Assembly: GCF_021391395.1 (NCBI RefSeq)
Contig: NZ_CP090059.1
Location: 248,001 to 312,000 of the forward strand
From: Sphingomonas cannabina
GTDB lineage: Bacteria; Pseudomonadota; Alphaproteobacteria; Sphingomonadales; Sphingomonadaceae
DNA length: 64,000 bases
Reading direction: 5' to 3'
The notes under the pieces are model-generated. The model was given only the letters and a program-made list of their open reading frames with translations, did no database searches and had not been told where the DNA came from. Positions 10,905 through 23,828 of the stretch are shown here, piece by piece (the first letter of the stretch is position 1; the number at the start of each line of letters is the position of its first letter). Position numbers and translations under genes: made by a program.

Positions 10905-13040
10905 TTACTCCACCGGAAACCCACGCCGCTTGAACAAGGCGGTCACGTCGGGATCGCGGCCGCGGAAGGCCCGGTAGGCCTCCTTGCGGTCAGTCTCGTT
11001 CCCCGTCGACAGCAGCGTGGTGCGGAAACGGTCGGCGGTCGCCTTGTCCCAGACGTTGCCGGTCTCCTCGAACGCAGCCCAGGTGTCGGCGTCCATCGTC
11101 TCCGACCAGAGATAGGAATAATAGCCGGCGGAATAGGCGTCGGACGAGAAGAGATGGTTGAACTGCGGCAGGCGGTGCCGCATCACGATCTCCTTCGGCA
11201 TGCCGATCTCGGCCAGCGTGTCGCGTTCGAAGGCGGCGACGTCGGTGACCGGCGTGTCGCGGTCGTGGAGCTTCATGTCGACGATCGCCGAGGCGAGATA
11301 CTCGACCGTGTCGAAGCCCTGGTTGAAGGTCTGCGACTTCTCGATCTTGTCGACCAGCGCCTGCGGCATCGCCTGGCCTGCGGCGTTCTTGGCATAGCGG
11401 TCGAGCACGTCGCGGGTGAGCAGCCAATTCTCGTTCACCTGGCTCGGATATTCGACGAAATCGCGCGGCGTGCCGGACAGGCCGGGATAGGTCACGTTCT
11501 GCAGCAGCGAATGAATCGCGTGGCCGAACTCGTGGAAGGTGGTGTTCGCATCATCGAGGCTGACCAGCGTGCGCTCGCCGGAGGGCGCCTTCACGAAATT
11601 ATTGTTGTTGGAGGCGAGCACGGTACGCTCGCCGCCGAGGTGCTGTTGGCCGCGATAGCGCGTCGCCCAGGCGCCGGAGCGCTTGCCCGAACGGGCATAG
11701 GCGTCGAAGTAGAAATAGCCGATGAAACGACCGCTCTTGAGGTCCGTGACCTCGAAGGTGCGCATGTCGGGCGCGAATACCGGGATCTGGCCGGTATTCT
11801 CCTTGAAGCCGAGGTCATAGAGCCGGCCCGCGGCGTAGAAGGCGCCCTGGAGGATGTTGCCGAGCTCGAGGTAGGGTTTGATCTCCGCCTCGTCGAGGTC
11901 GTACTTCGCCTTGCGCACCTTCTCGGCGTAGTAGCGATAGTCCCAGGGCTGGATGGTGATGCCGGCGCCTTCCTGATTGGCGACCGCCTGCATGTCGGCG
12001 ACTTCCTGCTTCACCCGAGCGACCGCCGCTGGCCAGACGCGCATCATCAGCGCCGTCGCATTGGCCGGCGTCTCGGCCATGGTGTCGTCCATCCGGTACC
12101 AGGCGTGGTTCTTGAAGCCGAGCAGCTTCGCCCGCTCCTGGCGGAGCTTGAGGATGGTGACGATGGTCGACTTGGTATCGTTGGCGTCGCCGTTGTCGCC
12201 GCGATTCACGAACGCACGCCACACCTTCTCGCGCATGGCCCGGTCGGTCGCGTACATGAGATAGGGCTGGGCCGAGGAGCGGGTGTTGACCACTACCCAT
12301 TTGCCGGCAAGCCCGCGCTCCTCGGCGGCGGCGCGCATCGCCGCCTTGACGCTGTCGGGCAACCCGTCGAGCTGCTTCGCGTCGTCGAGGACGATCCAGG
12401 TCTCCTCGTCGGCGAGCAGCTTGCGGCTGAACTCGGCGAAGGCACCGGCGAGTTGCTGATTGATGCGGGTCACCTCGGCGCGTTGCGCCTCGCTGAGTGC
12501 TGCACCGGAGCGCACGTAACTGCGATAGGTGCGCTCGACGAGGCGGAGCTGCTGCGGATCGAGTTTCCGGCTGGCGCGCGTGTCGTAGACCGCCTTCACC
12601 CGTTGGAACAGCAAGGGATCGAGCGTGATCTCATCATAGAAGGCGGCGAGCTTCGGGCTCCATTCGCGGTCGAGGTCCTGCACCTCCTTGGTGGCGAGAT
12701 TGCTGGTGTAGACGCCCCAGGCGGCCATCACCCGGTCGAGCGTGTCGCAGCTGAGTTCCAGCGGCTCGATGATCGATTGGAAGGTGGGAGCGGAACGCTT
12801 GTCGCGGATCGCATGGATCTCGCGCCGGCACTCGGTCATCGCCGTCTCGAACGCAGCCGGGAACATCGCCGGCTTGATCCGGTCCCACGGCACCACGCCG
12901 CCGTGCGGCCCCGGCCAGGGCGCGGTGAGCGGCGAGGCGTCCACCTTCGCGGCAGCAGGGGCGGACGTCTGGGCGGAAGCGGTGGCGGACATGACGAGCG
13001 AGGTCGTGGCGAGCAAGGCAAGCGTCAAGCGAAAGGTCAT
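10905..13040 (-). CDS. M3 family peptidyl-dipeptidase (Dcp-like), exported
   Basis: Zinc metallopeptidase of the thimet oligopeptidase family, expected to release dipeptides from peptide C-termini in the periplasm. I place the start at the ATG at 13040, with GGGGGA upstream and a clear signal peptide MTFRLTLALLATTSL ... ASA; a longer frame to 13406 runs over imuA. The zinc site HEFGH is at residues 503-507, with a downstream glutamate in the usual helix (VEYPSQVNENWL). About 711 residues, normal for the family. Divergent from the SOS cassette, with 145 bases between starts. Confidence 0.92.
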   Translation of the reverse strand: MTFRLTLALLATTSLVMSATASAQTSAPAAAKVDASPLTAPWPGPHGGVVPWDRIKPAMFPAAFETAMTECRREIHAIRDKRSAPTFQSIIEPLELSCDTLDRVMAAWGVYTSNLATKEVQDLDREWSPKLAAFYDEITLDPLLFQRVKAVYDTRASRKLDPQQLRLVERTYRSYVRSGAALSEAQRAEVTRINQQLAGAFAEFSRKLLADEETWIVLDDAKQLDGLPDSVKAAMRAAAEERGLAGKWVVVNTRSSAQPYLMYATDRAMREKVWRAFVNRGDNGDANDTKSTIVTILKLRQERAKLLGFKNHAWYRMDDTMAETPANATALMMRVWPAAVARVKQEVADMQAVANQEGAGITIQPWDYRYYAEKVRKAKYDLDEAEIKPYLELGNILQGAFYAAGRLYDLGFKENTGQIPVFAPDMRTFEVTDLKSGRFIGYFYFDAYARSGKRSGAWATRYRGQQHLGGERTVLASNNNNFVKAPSGERTLVSLDDANTTFHEFGHAIHSLLQNVTYPGLSGTPRDFVEYPSQVNENWLLTRDVLDRYAKNAAGQAMPQALVDKIEKSQTFNQGFDTVEYLASAIVDMKLHDRDTPVTDVAAFERDTLAEIGMPKEIVMRHRLPQFNHLFSSDAYSAGYYSYLWSETMDADTWAAFEETGNVWDKATADRFRTTLLSTGNETDRKEAYRAFRGRDPDVTALFKRRGFPVE

Positions 13041-13151
13041 ATCGGAAATCCCCCTGATGCGCCCGACTGTGCCCGCAGGATGGCAAAGGGTCCAGAGCCG
13101 CTCGTGACTTCGTCGGGGCATCTCGTCGTCGCTTGACTCGCCGGCTGCATG

Positions 13152-13166
13152 GAACAAAATACGAAC
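13152..13166. promoter_or_regulatory. LexA (SOS) box before imuA
   Basis: GAACAAAATACGAAC, which is the reverse complement of GTTC-N7-GTTC, the established alphaproteobacterial LexA site. It lies 19 bases before the imuA GTG and overlaps the likely -10 region (TTGACT at 13133-13138 is a candidate -35). It explains damage induction of the imuA-imuB-dnaE2 cassette. Confidence 0.85.
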
Positions 13167-13185
13167 ATTCGTCATTGCCCGAGTC

Positions 13186-13947
13186 GTGAGCTTGTCCAGA
13201 ACCCAGGTCCTTGCCCGATTGCGCGAAGAGCTTCGCGGGCTGGAGAGCGGCGGCTTCCGCCGGCGGCCGGCGCTGCCGTTCGGGATGGCGCCGGTCGATG
13301 CGGCGCTGACCGATGGGGGCCTGAGGTTAGACGCGCTGCACGAGGTCGCCGCCGCATCGCCGGGACTGGGGGATGATGCCGCGGCGACCCTGTTCCTCGC
13401 CGGCATCGCAGCTCGTGCCTGGGGGTCGGTCCTGTGGGTGGTGCGGCGGCGAGATCTGTTCGCGCCGGGGCTGGCGCAGGTAGGGCTCGCGCCGCACCGG
13501 CTGATCTACGCCGAGGCCCAGGACGATGCCGACCTGCTCGCGATTATGGAGGAGGGCCTGAGGCACCGCGGGCTCGGCGCGGTGATCGGCGAAGTCAAGC
13601 GCGCCGAGATGGCGGCGACGCGGCGGCTCCAGCTCGCCGCCGAGGGCGGGCGGACGATCGCGCTGCTCCTGAAGCGCCACGGCCGCGCCGGCGCCGATCC
13701 GCTCGGACCTCCTTCGGCGGCGGTGACGCGCTGGCGGGTGGCGAGTGCGCCGTCGGCGCCGCTGCCGGTGGAGGGCGTGGGACGGGCACGCTGGCGGATC
13801 GAGCTCGCCCGCCAGCGCGGGGGCGAGCCGGGCAACTGGACCGTGGAGGCTTGCGATGAAACGGGTCGCTGCGCTCTACCTACCGCACTGGCCGATCGAA
13901 CGGCTGCGGCGGGTCGCGCCGACACACGCCGCCGCGCCGCCGCCTGA
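13186..13947 (+). CDS. imuA: ImuA, RecA-like mutasome protein
   Basis: ImuA is a RecA/SulA-related protein needed with ImuB and DnaE2 for damage-induced mutagenesis. The 253 residues include the fold-specific text LDALHEVAAASPGLGDDAAATLFLAGIAARA, VLWVVRRRDLFAPGLAQVGL and RTIALLLKRHGR. The GTG start is set by the position of the SOS box and the absence of a better in-frame start. Its last 92 bases overlap the start of imuB in another frame, an unusually long overlap; the C-terminal RADTRRRAAA looks unconserved. Confidence 0.88.
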   Translation: MSLSRTQVLARLREELRGLESGGFRRRPALPFGMAPVDAALTDGGLRLDALHEVAAASPGLGDDAAATLFLAGIAARAWGSVLWVVRRRDLFAPGLAQVGLAPHRLIYAEAQDDADLLAIMEEGLRHRGLGAVIGEVKRAEMAATRRLQLAAEGGRTIALLLKRHGRAGADPLGPPSAAVTRWRVASAPSAPLPVEGVGRARWRIELARQRGGEPGNWTVEACDETGRCALPTALADRTAAAGRADTRRRAAA

Positions 13948-15645
13948 GGGCGGGCGAACGCCGGCGTCGGTTCCTTCGCGGGAAGGCAGCTGGCGGCCGG
14001 GGGCGAGATGGGCACTGGAGAACAGCTCCTCCCCGGCACGGGGAGGGGGACCGCTCGCGAAGCGAGTGGTGGAGGGGGCCCAGCCACGAGCGGTGACCGA
14101 GGTGGATGGCCCCCTCCACCATTCGTCTGCGACGAATGGTTCCCCTCCCCGTGCCGGGGAGGAGCTTCTGGTCACATCCCACCGCGTCGGCAGCCGCATC
14201 CTGATCGCTGCGGCTTCACCCGAAACTCGGACAGTAGGCATCGCTCCCGGTATGGCGCTCACCACCGCGCGAGCGCTCAATCCCGAACTGGTCGTGCGCG
14301 ATGCCGATCCTGAGGGCGACCGCGCCGACATGCTCCGTCTCGCCACCCTGCTCGCTCGGCGCTGGTCGCCGACCGTTTGGCTCGACGGCGACGACGGGCT
14401 GCTGATCGACATGACCGGCGTCGCGCACCTTCATGGCGGCGAGCAGAACATGGCGCGGCGGCTGATCCGGCTGCTCGCGCATTTCAGCTTCACCGCGCGG
14501 ATCGCAATCGCCGACACGCCGGGCGCGGCACATGCGCTCGCCCGCTACGGACCACGGATTTGTCTATGCCCGTCGGGCGAGCAGGCGACGATGCTGGCGC
14601 CGCTGCCGCCGCGCGCGCTGCGGCTCGACGAAGCTCAGCTCGATCTGCTGCGTACCCTCGGCATCGACACAATCGGCCAGCTCGTCACCATGCCGCGCGC
14701 GCCGCTCGCCCGGCGGCTAGGGGACGCGCTGGTCGCACGGCTGGATCAGGCGCTGGGCCGTATCGCCGAGCCGGTCGATCCCATCGTCCCGCGCGAGACG
14801 ATCGCCGTCGTCCAGCGCTTCGCCGAGCCGATCGCCACAGCCGAGGCGATCGAGCATTGGCTCGGTGTGCTGGTCCCCTGCCTCGTCCAGGCGCTCACCG
14901 TCGAGGGGCTCGGCGCACGCCGCATCGAGCTGATCGCCGAGCGGATCGACCATGTGCCGCAACGCATCCGCATCGGCCTCGCTCGGCCGAGCCGCGATGG
15001 CGCACACATCCTCAAGCTGCTCGTCCGCCGGATCGAGAGCGTCGAGCCCGGCTATGGCATCGACGCGATGACGCTCGTCGTCCGTGCGGCCGACCCGCTG
15101 GAACCCCAATCCTTCGCCGAACGGCTCGACGAGGAAACTGCGCCCGACCTCGCGCCACTGATCGACACGCTGGCGACACGCGGCGCCCGTACCTGGCGCA
15201 CCGTGCCGGTCGAGAGCGACGTGCCCGAGCGCAGCGTCGCTGTCGCCCCACCGCTCGATCCGCCGGGTCGGACGGGCACCGAGCCGCCAATCGACGACGT
15301 CGCGCGATTGAAGCGGCTAGGGCCGCTCGATCCCTGGACGCCGCTGTGGCCACGGCCGGCGCGGCTGCTGGCGCGGCCCGAGGAGGTCGACAACGTCCTG
15401 TACGAGCTGCCCGACCATCCGCCGCGGCGCTTCACCTGGCGCGGCGTCACCCATCGCGTGATCCGCGCCGACGGCCCCGAGCGCATCCAGGGCGAATGGT
15501 GGCGCCGCCCGTCCGAGCGGCATTCGGTGCGCGACTATTTCCGGGTCGAGGACGAAACCGGCGCGCGCTTCTGGCTCTATCGGCGCGGCGACGGCGAGCG
15601 CACCGCGAGCGGCGACCTCAAATGGTTCCTGCACGGCGTGTTCGG

Positions 15646-15649
<4 letters not shown>
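13856..15649 (+). CDS. imuB: ImuB, Y-family polymerase-like mutasome protein (with repeat insertion)
   Basis: ImuB resembles Y-family polymerases but is catalytically inactive and bridges the beta clamp, ImuA and DnaE2. The ATG at 13856 has GGAGG eight bases upstream and begins MKRVAALYLPHWPIERLRRV. The core text VGIAPGMALTTARALNPELVV and LDGDDGLLIDMTGVAHL is typical, and the C-terminal half holds the clamp-binding and partner-binding regions (LYRRGDGERTASGDLKWFLHGVFG). Residues about 57-104 are encoded by a 141-bp palindromic repeat that keeps the frame open. Its TGA overlaps the dnaE2 ATG. Confidence 0.92.
14025..14165. repeat. 141-bp composite palindromic repeat inside imuB
   Basis: The left arm (14025-14080) and right arm (14108-14165) are inverted copies. 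Each has a conserved outer hairpin CTCCTCCCCG-GCA-CGGGGAGG, a variable middle hairpin (CGCTCGCGAAGCG on the left, ATTCGTCTGCGACGAAT on the right) and a GGAGGGGGCC tail. The 27-base centre is unique. The length is 47 codons exactly, so the imuB frame is kept. Same layout as the elements at 8975 and 57930. Confidence 0.88.
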
Positions 15650-18945
<3,296 letters not shown>

Positions 18946-19066
18946 TGGAGGATTCGAACAAGCGGCAGGCGAGCTGAACCGGCCATTCGGCGCATCACCT
19001 CAGGAAGACCTTAATGCTTTCAGGGTCATATGGCCTTCCCGCCGATATCGTCTAAAGGCCGCCGCG

Positions 19067-20215
19067 ATGAGCAGCAGCCCGATGGCCGAATCGAAGATCG
19101 ACGCGTCGAACCTTTCACCGGCCCCCATACCGATCCTCTCGGTGATTGTGCCGACGTTCAACGAGCGCGACAACGTCAGCCGGCTCTATGACGCGCTGCA
19201 GGCGGCGCTCGCCGGCATTCCATTCGAGGTAGTGTTCGTCGATGACGACTCGACCGACGGCACCCGCGAGGCGATCGCGGAGATGGCGGCGCGCGACGGG
19301 CGCGTGCGGATGCTCCACCGCATCGGCCGGCGCGGGCTCGCCACCGCGGTGACGGAGGGGATGCTGAGCACCTCCACCCCCTATATCGCCGTGATCGACG
19401 CCGATCTCCAGCACGACGAGCGCATCCTGCCTCAGATGCTCGACCTGCTGCAAAACGGCGCCGCCGACGTGGCGATCGGCTCGCGCTACGCCGCCGGAGG
19501 GAGCATCGGAGGCTGGGACGCGCAGCGGGCGCGAGTGAGCGCGGTGGCGACGCGCCTCGCGCGGCTAGTCACCGGCGCCGACATCTCCGACCCGATGAGC
19601 GGCTTCTTCGCGATCACGCGGTCCGCGTTCGATTCCGCCGTCCGCGAGCTTTCCGGCCAGGGCTACAAGATCCTGCTCGACATCTGCGCCTCGGCCGAGC
19701 GGCCGCTGCGCACGGTCGAGGTCCCCTATTGCTTCCGCCCGCGCGAGGCCGGCGAGAGCAAGCTCGACGCGCTGATCACCTGGGAATATCTGCTGCTGCT
19801 GGTCGACAAGCTGATCGGCCATGTCGTTCCCGCGCGCTTCCTGTCGTTCATGTTCATCGGCGGCCTTGGCGTGTTCGTCCACATGGGCGCGCTCACGATC
19901 ATGATGGAGGCACATTATCCGCCATTCCTGTGGGCGCAGTCGATCGCGACGGTGCTGGCGATGATCTTCAACTTCTTCGTCAACAACACCCTCACCTACC
20001 GCGACCGTCGCCTCAAGGGCGCCCGGCAGATCGTGCGCGGCCTGCTCACCTTCGTCGCCGCCTGCTCGATCGGCGCGATCGCCAATGTCGGCATCGCCAA
20101 TTATCTGTTCGCCGATTACGACTATGGCTGGTGGGCGGCGGGGCTCGCCGGCATCCTGGTCGGCGCGGTGTGGAACTATGCCGCGACCTCGGTCTTCACC
20201 TGGCGGTCGAGATAG
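19067..20215 (+). CDS. GT2 glycosyltransferase fused to a GtrA membrane domain
   Basis: Dolichyl-phosphate-mannose-synthase-like glycosyltransferase (GT2) joined to a GtrA-type polytopic domain; such proteins transfer a sugar to undecaprenyl phosphate at the inner membrane for cell-surface glycan modification. Start chosen at 19067 because AAAGG lies seven bases before it; 19082 is an alternative. The catalytic part has ILSVIVPTFNERDNV and the DDDSTDGT and DADLQHDE acidic motifs. From about residue 255, four hydrophobic segments of the GtrA domain follow (FLSFMFIGGLGVFVHMGAL; ATVLAMIFNFFVNNTLTY; and two more). The sugar donor is unknown. Confidence 0.9.
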   Translation: MSSSPMAESKIDASNLSPAPIPILSVIVPTFNERDNVSRLYDALQAALAGIPFEVVFVDDDSTDGTREAIAEMAARDGRVRMLHRIGRRGLATAVTEGMLSTSTPYIAVIDADLQHDERILPQMLDLLQNGAADVAIGSRYAAGGSIGGWDAQRARVSAVATRLARLVTGADISDPMSGFFAITRSAFDSAVRELSGQGYKILLDICASAERPLRTVEVPYCFRPREAGESKLDALITWEYLLLLVDKLIGHVVPARFLSFMFIGGLGVFVHMGALTIMMEAHYPPFLWAQSIATVLAMIFNFFVNNTLTYRDRRLKGARQIVRGLLTFVAACSIGAIANVGIANYLFADYDYGWWAAGLAGILVGAVWNYAATSVFTWRSR

Positions 20216-20243
20216 ACTTCGGCGGAGACCGATCGAAGGGGGG

Positions 20244-21647
20244 ATGCCGATGCCGACCGACCGCCGGACCGTCCTTGCCGCTGCGGGCGCGCTCGCTGCC
20301 GGCGCCGGACCGCTGCTGGCCCGCTCGCGAATAGAGCCGGCACGCCCGAAGCCGACCACGCCAGCGGCGAACGGCGTCCGCCTCGACCCGCGCGACTTCG
20401 GCGCAAGAGGCGATGGCATCGCCAGGGATACCGCCGCCGTCCAGCAGGCGCTCGACCGCGTGGCCGTGCTCGGCGGCGGCGAGGTGGTGCTGGCGGGCGG
20501 CACCTTCCTGACCGGCGCGATCCGGATCGGATCCGACACCACGCTCAGGATCGAAGAGGGCGCGACGCTGCAGGGCTCACCCGACGTCCGCGACTATCCG
20601 GTGACGCAGGTCCGCTGGGAGGGCCGCTGGATTCCCGGTCATATCGGCCTCGTCTGGGCGCAGGACGCGCGCAACGTCGCGCTGGCCGGCAAGGGCCGCA
20701 TCGTCGGATCGCCGGCGATCCGCGGCCGCGTCGCCACCTCCGGTCTCCGCCACCCCGCGCTGCTCGAGTTCGTCGGCGTGCAGGGGCTCAACGTCACCGA
20801 CCTCGACACGCAGCAGAACGACATGTGGTCGATCCACCCGGTCTATTGCGAGGACGTGCTGTTCCGCGGCCTGACGGTGAAAGGCAATGCCGACGGGATC
20901 GACGTCGACAGCTGCCGCCGCGTCGCGATCGAGCATTGCGACTTCGACACGGTTGACGACTGCATCTCGCTCAAGTCCGGGCGCGGGATGGAAGGCAGCA
21001 TGATCGGCCGCCCGACCGAGGACGTGACGATCGCCGACTGCACCTTCCGCGACCATCGCTGGGCCTGCATCGGCATTGGCAGCGAGACTTCGGGCGGCAT
21101 CCGCCGCGTCCTAGTCGAGCGCTGCAAATGCCTGCTCGCCTACACCTTCGCCATCTACCTCAAGAGCCGCCCGGGACGCGGTGCCTTCATCGAGGACATC
21201 ACGATGCGCGACCTCGAGGTGTCGGGCGCGGGCAACGGCTTCCTGCGCCTCAACTTCCTCGACAGCGGCAAGCAGGACCAATTCCCCGTGCCCGGCATGG
21301 ACGGCGTGCCGCGGCTCGCCAATTTCACCTTCGAGCGCATCCGGGTGAAGGACGTGCCGGTCCTGGTCGAGGCGGTGAACATCCACCCCGACAAACCGCT
21401 CGACGGCTTCACGCTGCGCGACGTCACCGGCACCTGCGGCAAAGGCATCGCGCTCGCCAACATGCGGGGCGTGCGGATCGAGCATGTCGAGGTTAGCGGG
21501 TTCGCCGGCCCGAAACTCGCCGCGGCCAACGTCGCCGGCCGCGGCCTCGACGACGCTGCGCCGCTGGTCCCGCCGGAGCGCCCGGCGCCGGTGCTCGCAG
21601 CCGAGCCGCCCTATCGGCTGGGCATGGACTCGGGCCGGCCGAACTGA
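20244..21647 (+). CDS. Glycoside hydrolase family 28 protein (polygalacturonase-like), exported
   Basis: Right-handed beta-helix hydrolase of the polygalacturonase family. The N-terminus [20 protein letters not shown] looks like a twin-arginine signal, so it probably acts in the periplasm. FGARGDGIARDTAAVQQAL is the standard pectate-lyase-fold entry. NADGIDVDSCRRV and TVDDCISLKSG supply the paired aspartates expected at the GH28 active site. Starts at 20244 or the in-frame ATG two codons later, both close behind AAGGGG. It follows the glycosyltransferase by 28 bases. Substrate is a galacturonide or related glycan by family inference. Confidence 0.88.
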   Translation: MPMPTDRRTVLAAAGALAAGAGPLLARSRIEPARPKPTTPAANGVRLDPRDFGARGDGIARDTAAVQQALDRVAVLGGGEVVLAGGTFLTGAIRIGSDTTLRIEEGATLQGSPDVRDYPVTQVRWEGRWIPGHIGLVWAQDARNVALAGKGRIVGSPAIRGRVATSGLRHPALLEFVGVQGLNVTDLDTQQNDMWSIHPVYCEDVLFRGLTVKGNADGIDVDSCRRVAIEHCDFDTVDDCISLKSGRGMEGSMIGRPTEDVTIADCTFRDHRWACIGIGSETSGGIRRVLVERCKCLLAYTFAIYLKSRPGRGAFIEDITMRDLEVSGAGNGFLRLNFLDSGKQDQFPVPGMDGVPRLANFTFERIRVKDVPVLVEAVNIHPDKPLDGFTLRDVTGTCGKGIALANMRGVRIEHVEVSGFAGPKLAAANVAGRGLDDAAPLVPPERPAPVLAAEPPYRLGMDSGRPN

Positions 21648-21722
21648 TCGCTACTCTGCAAACATTGCCGCTGCGCCGCCGAAAGCGTATGATCGCCGGG
21701 CGGGGGCTCGAAGGAGCGCGTC

Positions 21723-22511
21723 ATGGCAATCGCTCAGGTCGAAGGCATCGATCGTCCTGCCCAGGCCCTTGAGGTCCGCACCATCACCACGTCTGATCTC
21801 AGAGCTGCCCTCCGCGAGGGCTGGGGTGATTTCATGGACCGGCGCGGCGATCTGATCTTCGTCGGTATCATCTATCCGATGGTCGGCTTCATTGCGGCGA
21901 TCGTGGCGCTGCGCGGGTCGCTGATCCCGCTGTTCTTTCCGCTCGCGGCCGGCATCTCCCTGCTGGGGCCCGCCGCCGCCATAGGATTCTACGAGCTGGC
22001 GCGGCGCCGCGAGCAAGGGCTCGCGGCCGACTGGTCGCACTTCCTCGACGTGACGAAGCGGCCCGCCTTCGATTCGATCGCCGTCGTGACCGGTGTCCTG
22101 CTGGCGATCTTCGGCGCGTGGGTGACGGCTGCCGCCACGCTCTACTTCGCGCTGATGGGACCCGCTCCGGAGAGCGTGGGCGCGTTCGTATCCCGCCTGT
22201 TCACCACCCCGGAGGGCTGGGCGCTGATCATAGCAGGCAATCTCCTCGGTGCTGCCTTCGCGGCCGCGGTGCTGGCAGTGAGCGTCGTGTCCATGCCGAT
22301 GCTGGTCGACAAGGACGTCGACGCGCGGACGGCGGTCGACACTTCGCTCAGCGCCGTTTCCGCCAACCGGGGCGTCATGCTCCGCTGGGGCCTGATCGTC
22401 GCCGCCTTGCTAATCGTCGGTACGATTCCTTTCTTCGTCGGGCTGGCGGTGGTCCTGCCGGTGCTCGGCTACGCGACCTGGCACCTCTATACGAAGCTGG
22501 TCGTGCGCTGA
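21723..22511 (+). CDS. DUF2189 integral membrane protein
   Basis: Predicted inner-membrane protein of 262 residues matching the DUF2189 pattern. About six hydrophobic segments are visible: LIFVGIIYPMVGFIAAIVAL, IPLFFPLAAGISLLGPAAAI, IAVVTGVLLAIFGAWVTAA, WALIIAGNLLGAAFAAAVLA, MLRWGLIVAALLIVGTIPFF and the end. The cytoplasmic loop FYELARRREQG is the conserved family mark. Function is unknown. GGAGC precedes the ATG. It stands alone between the GH28 gene and convergent nhaA. Confidence 0.8.
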   Translation: MAIAQVEGIDRPAQALEVRTITTSDLRAALREGWGDFMDRRGDLIFVGIIYPMVGFIAAIVALRGSLIPLFFPLAAGISLLGPAAAIGFYELARRREQGLAADWSHFLDVTKRPAFDSIAVVTGVLLAIFGAWVTAAATLYFALMGPAPESVGAFVSRLFTTPEGWALIIAGNLLGAAFAAAVLAVSVVSMPMLVDKDVDARTAVDTSLSAVSANRGVMLRWGLIVAALLIVGTIPFFVGLAVVLPVLGYATWHLYTKLVVR

Positions 22512-22517
22512 TCGGGA

Positions 22518-23747
22518 TCAGTCGGGCTGGGCTGCCTGCGGAGGCCCCAACCGCAGCACGATCACGCCGAGCAGCGCCGACAGCAGCGACCCGACCAGCA
22601 CGCCGACCTTCACCTGGTCCTGCAGCAGCGGGTCCGCGAAAGCGAGACCGCCGATGAACAGGCTCATGGTGAAGCCGATCCCGGCGACCAGCGCCATGCC
22701 GTAGAGGTGCCGCCAGCCGCAGCCGCGCGGCCGCGGCGCGATCTTGAGCTTCACCGCCAGCGCGATGCCGCCGAGGATGCCGGCCTGCTTGCCGACGAAC
22801 AGCCCGAGCAGGATCGCGAGCACCAGCGGCTCGCCGAGCGTGGCGAGAGACATGCCGGACAGCGATACCCCCGCATTGGCGAAGCCGAACAGCGGCACGA
22901 TCAGATAGGCGACCCAGGGATGCAGCGCATGCTCCAGCCGGTGGAGCGGCGAATGCGTATCGTCGGGCGCGGCGGGCGACTTGGTGATCGGGATGGTCAG
23001 CGCGGCCACCACTCCGGCGATCGTCGCATGCACGCCGGAGATCAGCGTCGCCAGCCATAGCGCGAGGAAGCCGATCAAATAGGGCCACAGCGCCTTCACG
23101 CCGCACCGGTTCATTGCCCACATCGCCAGCGCTATTCCCGCCGCTGCGGCGAGCGCGGGCAGGTTCAACCCCTCGGTATAGCCGACCGCGATGATCGCCA
23201 CCGCGCCCATGTCGTCGACGATGGCGAGCGCGGTCAGCAGCAGCTTGAGCGACGCCGGCACGCGATCGCCGAGCAGCGCCAGCACGCCGATCGCGAAGGC
23301 GATGTCGGTCGCCGCCGGGATCGCCCAGCCGCGATGCAGCTCGGGATGGCCGCCCGCGACCGCGAAATAGACCGCCATCGGCACCAGCATCCCCGCCGCC
23401 GCCGCGATCAGCGGCAGCCGCCGTCGCTCGGCGCTGGACAGGCCGCCGTCGACCACCTCGCGCTTGATCTCCAGCCCGACCAGCAGGAAGAACACCGCCA
23501 TCAATGCGTCGTTGATCCACAGGTGCACGCTCATCGGCCCGAGCTTGGGCGACAGCACCGGCCCGGTCTCGAAGTGCAGCGCCTCGAAATAGCCGTGCGC
23601 GAGCGGCGAGTTGGCGACGATCATCGCCAGCGCCGCCGCGCCCATCAGCAGGATGCCGCCCGCCGCTTCGGTGGCGAGGAAGTCGCGCGTCAGCGAAACC
23701 ACGCGAACGGCAGGCCGGATCGCCTTCGGGGTCGTGCGCTCATCCAT
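22518..23747 (-). CDS. nhaA: Na+/H+ antiporter NhaA
   Basis: NhaA exports sodium in exchange for protons for pH and salt homeostasis at the inner membrane. The 409 residues hold about twelve membrane helices. The ion-binding aspartate pair occurs in LTALAIVDDMGAVAIIAVGY, and the N-terminal segment has AAGGILLMGAAALAMIVANSPL, the usual first helix. MDERTTPK is the start. Convergent with the DUF2189 gene and divergent from the DUF389 gene; no operon partners. Confidence 0.95.
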   Translation of the reverse strand: MDERTTPKAIRPAVRVVSLTRDFLATEAAGGILLMGAAALAMIVANSPLAHGYFEALHFETGPVLSPKLGPMSVHLWINDALMAVFFLLVGLEIKREVVDGGLSSAERRRLPLIAAAAGMLVPMAVYFAVAGGHPELHRGWAIPAATDIAFAIGVLALLGDRVPASLKLLLTALAIVDDMGAVAIIAVGYTEGLNLPALAAAAGIALAMWAMNRCGVKALWPYLIGFLALWLATLISGVHATIAGVVAALTIPITKSPAAPDDTHSPLHRLEHALHPWVAYLIVPLFGFANAGVSLSGMSLATLGEPLVLAILLGLFVGKQAGILGGIALAVKLKIAPRPRGCGWRHLYGMALVAGIGFTMSLFIGGLAFADPLLQDQVKVGVLVGSLLSALLGVIVLRLGPPQAAQPD

Positions 23748-23828
23748 GGTGCCGTCCTAACCGACTGGTCCCGTGCGGCAAAGCCGAACCGGTTGTGGGG
23801 CGCGCTCAAAACCGCATAAGCTCGGGCG

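Noticed and set aside
10716..13136. 806-residue plus-strand frame across the M3 peptidase
   Set aside because: The opposite strand has a signal peptide, HEFGH and a ribosome site, so this frame is only its shadow.
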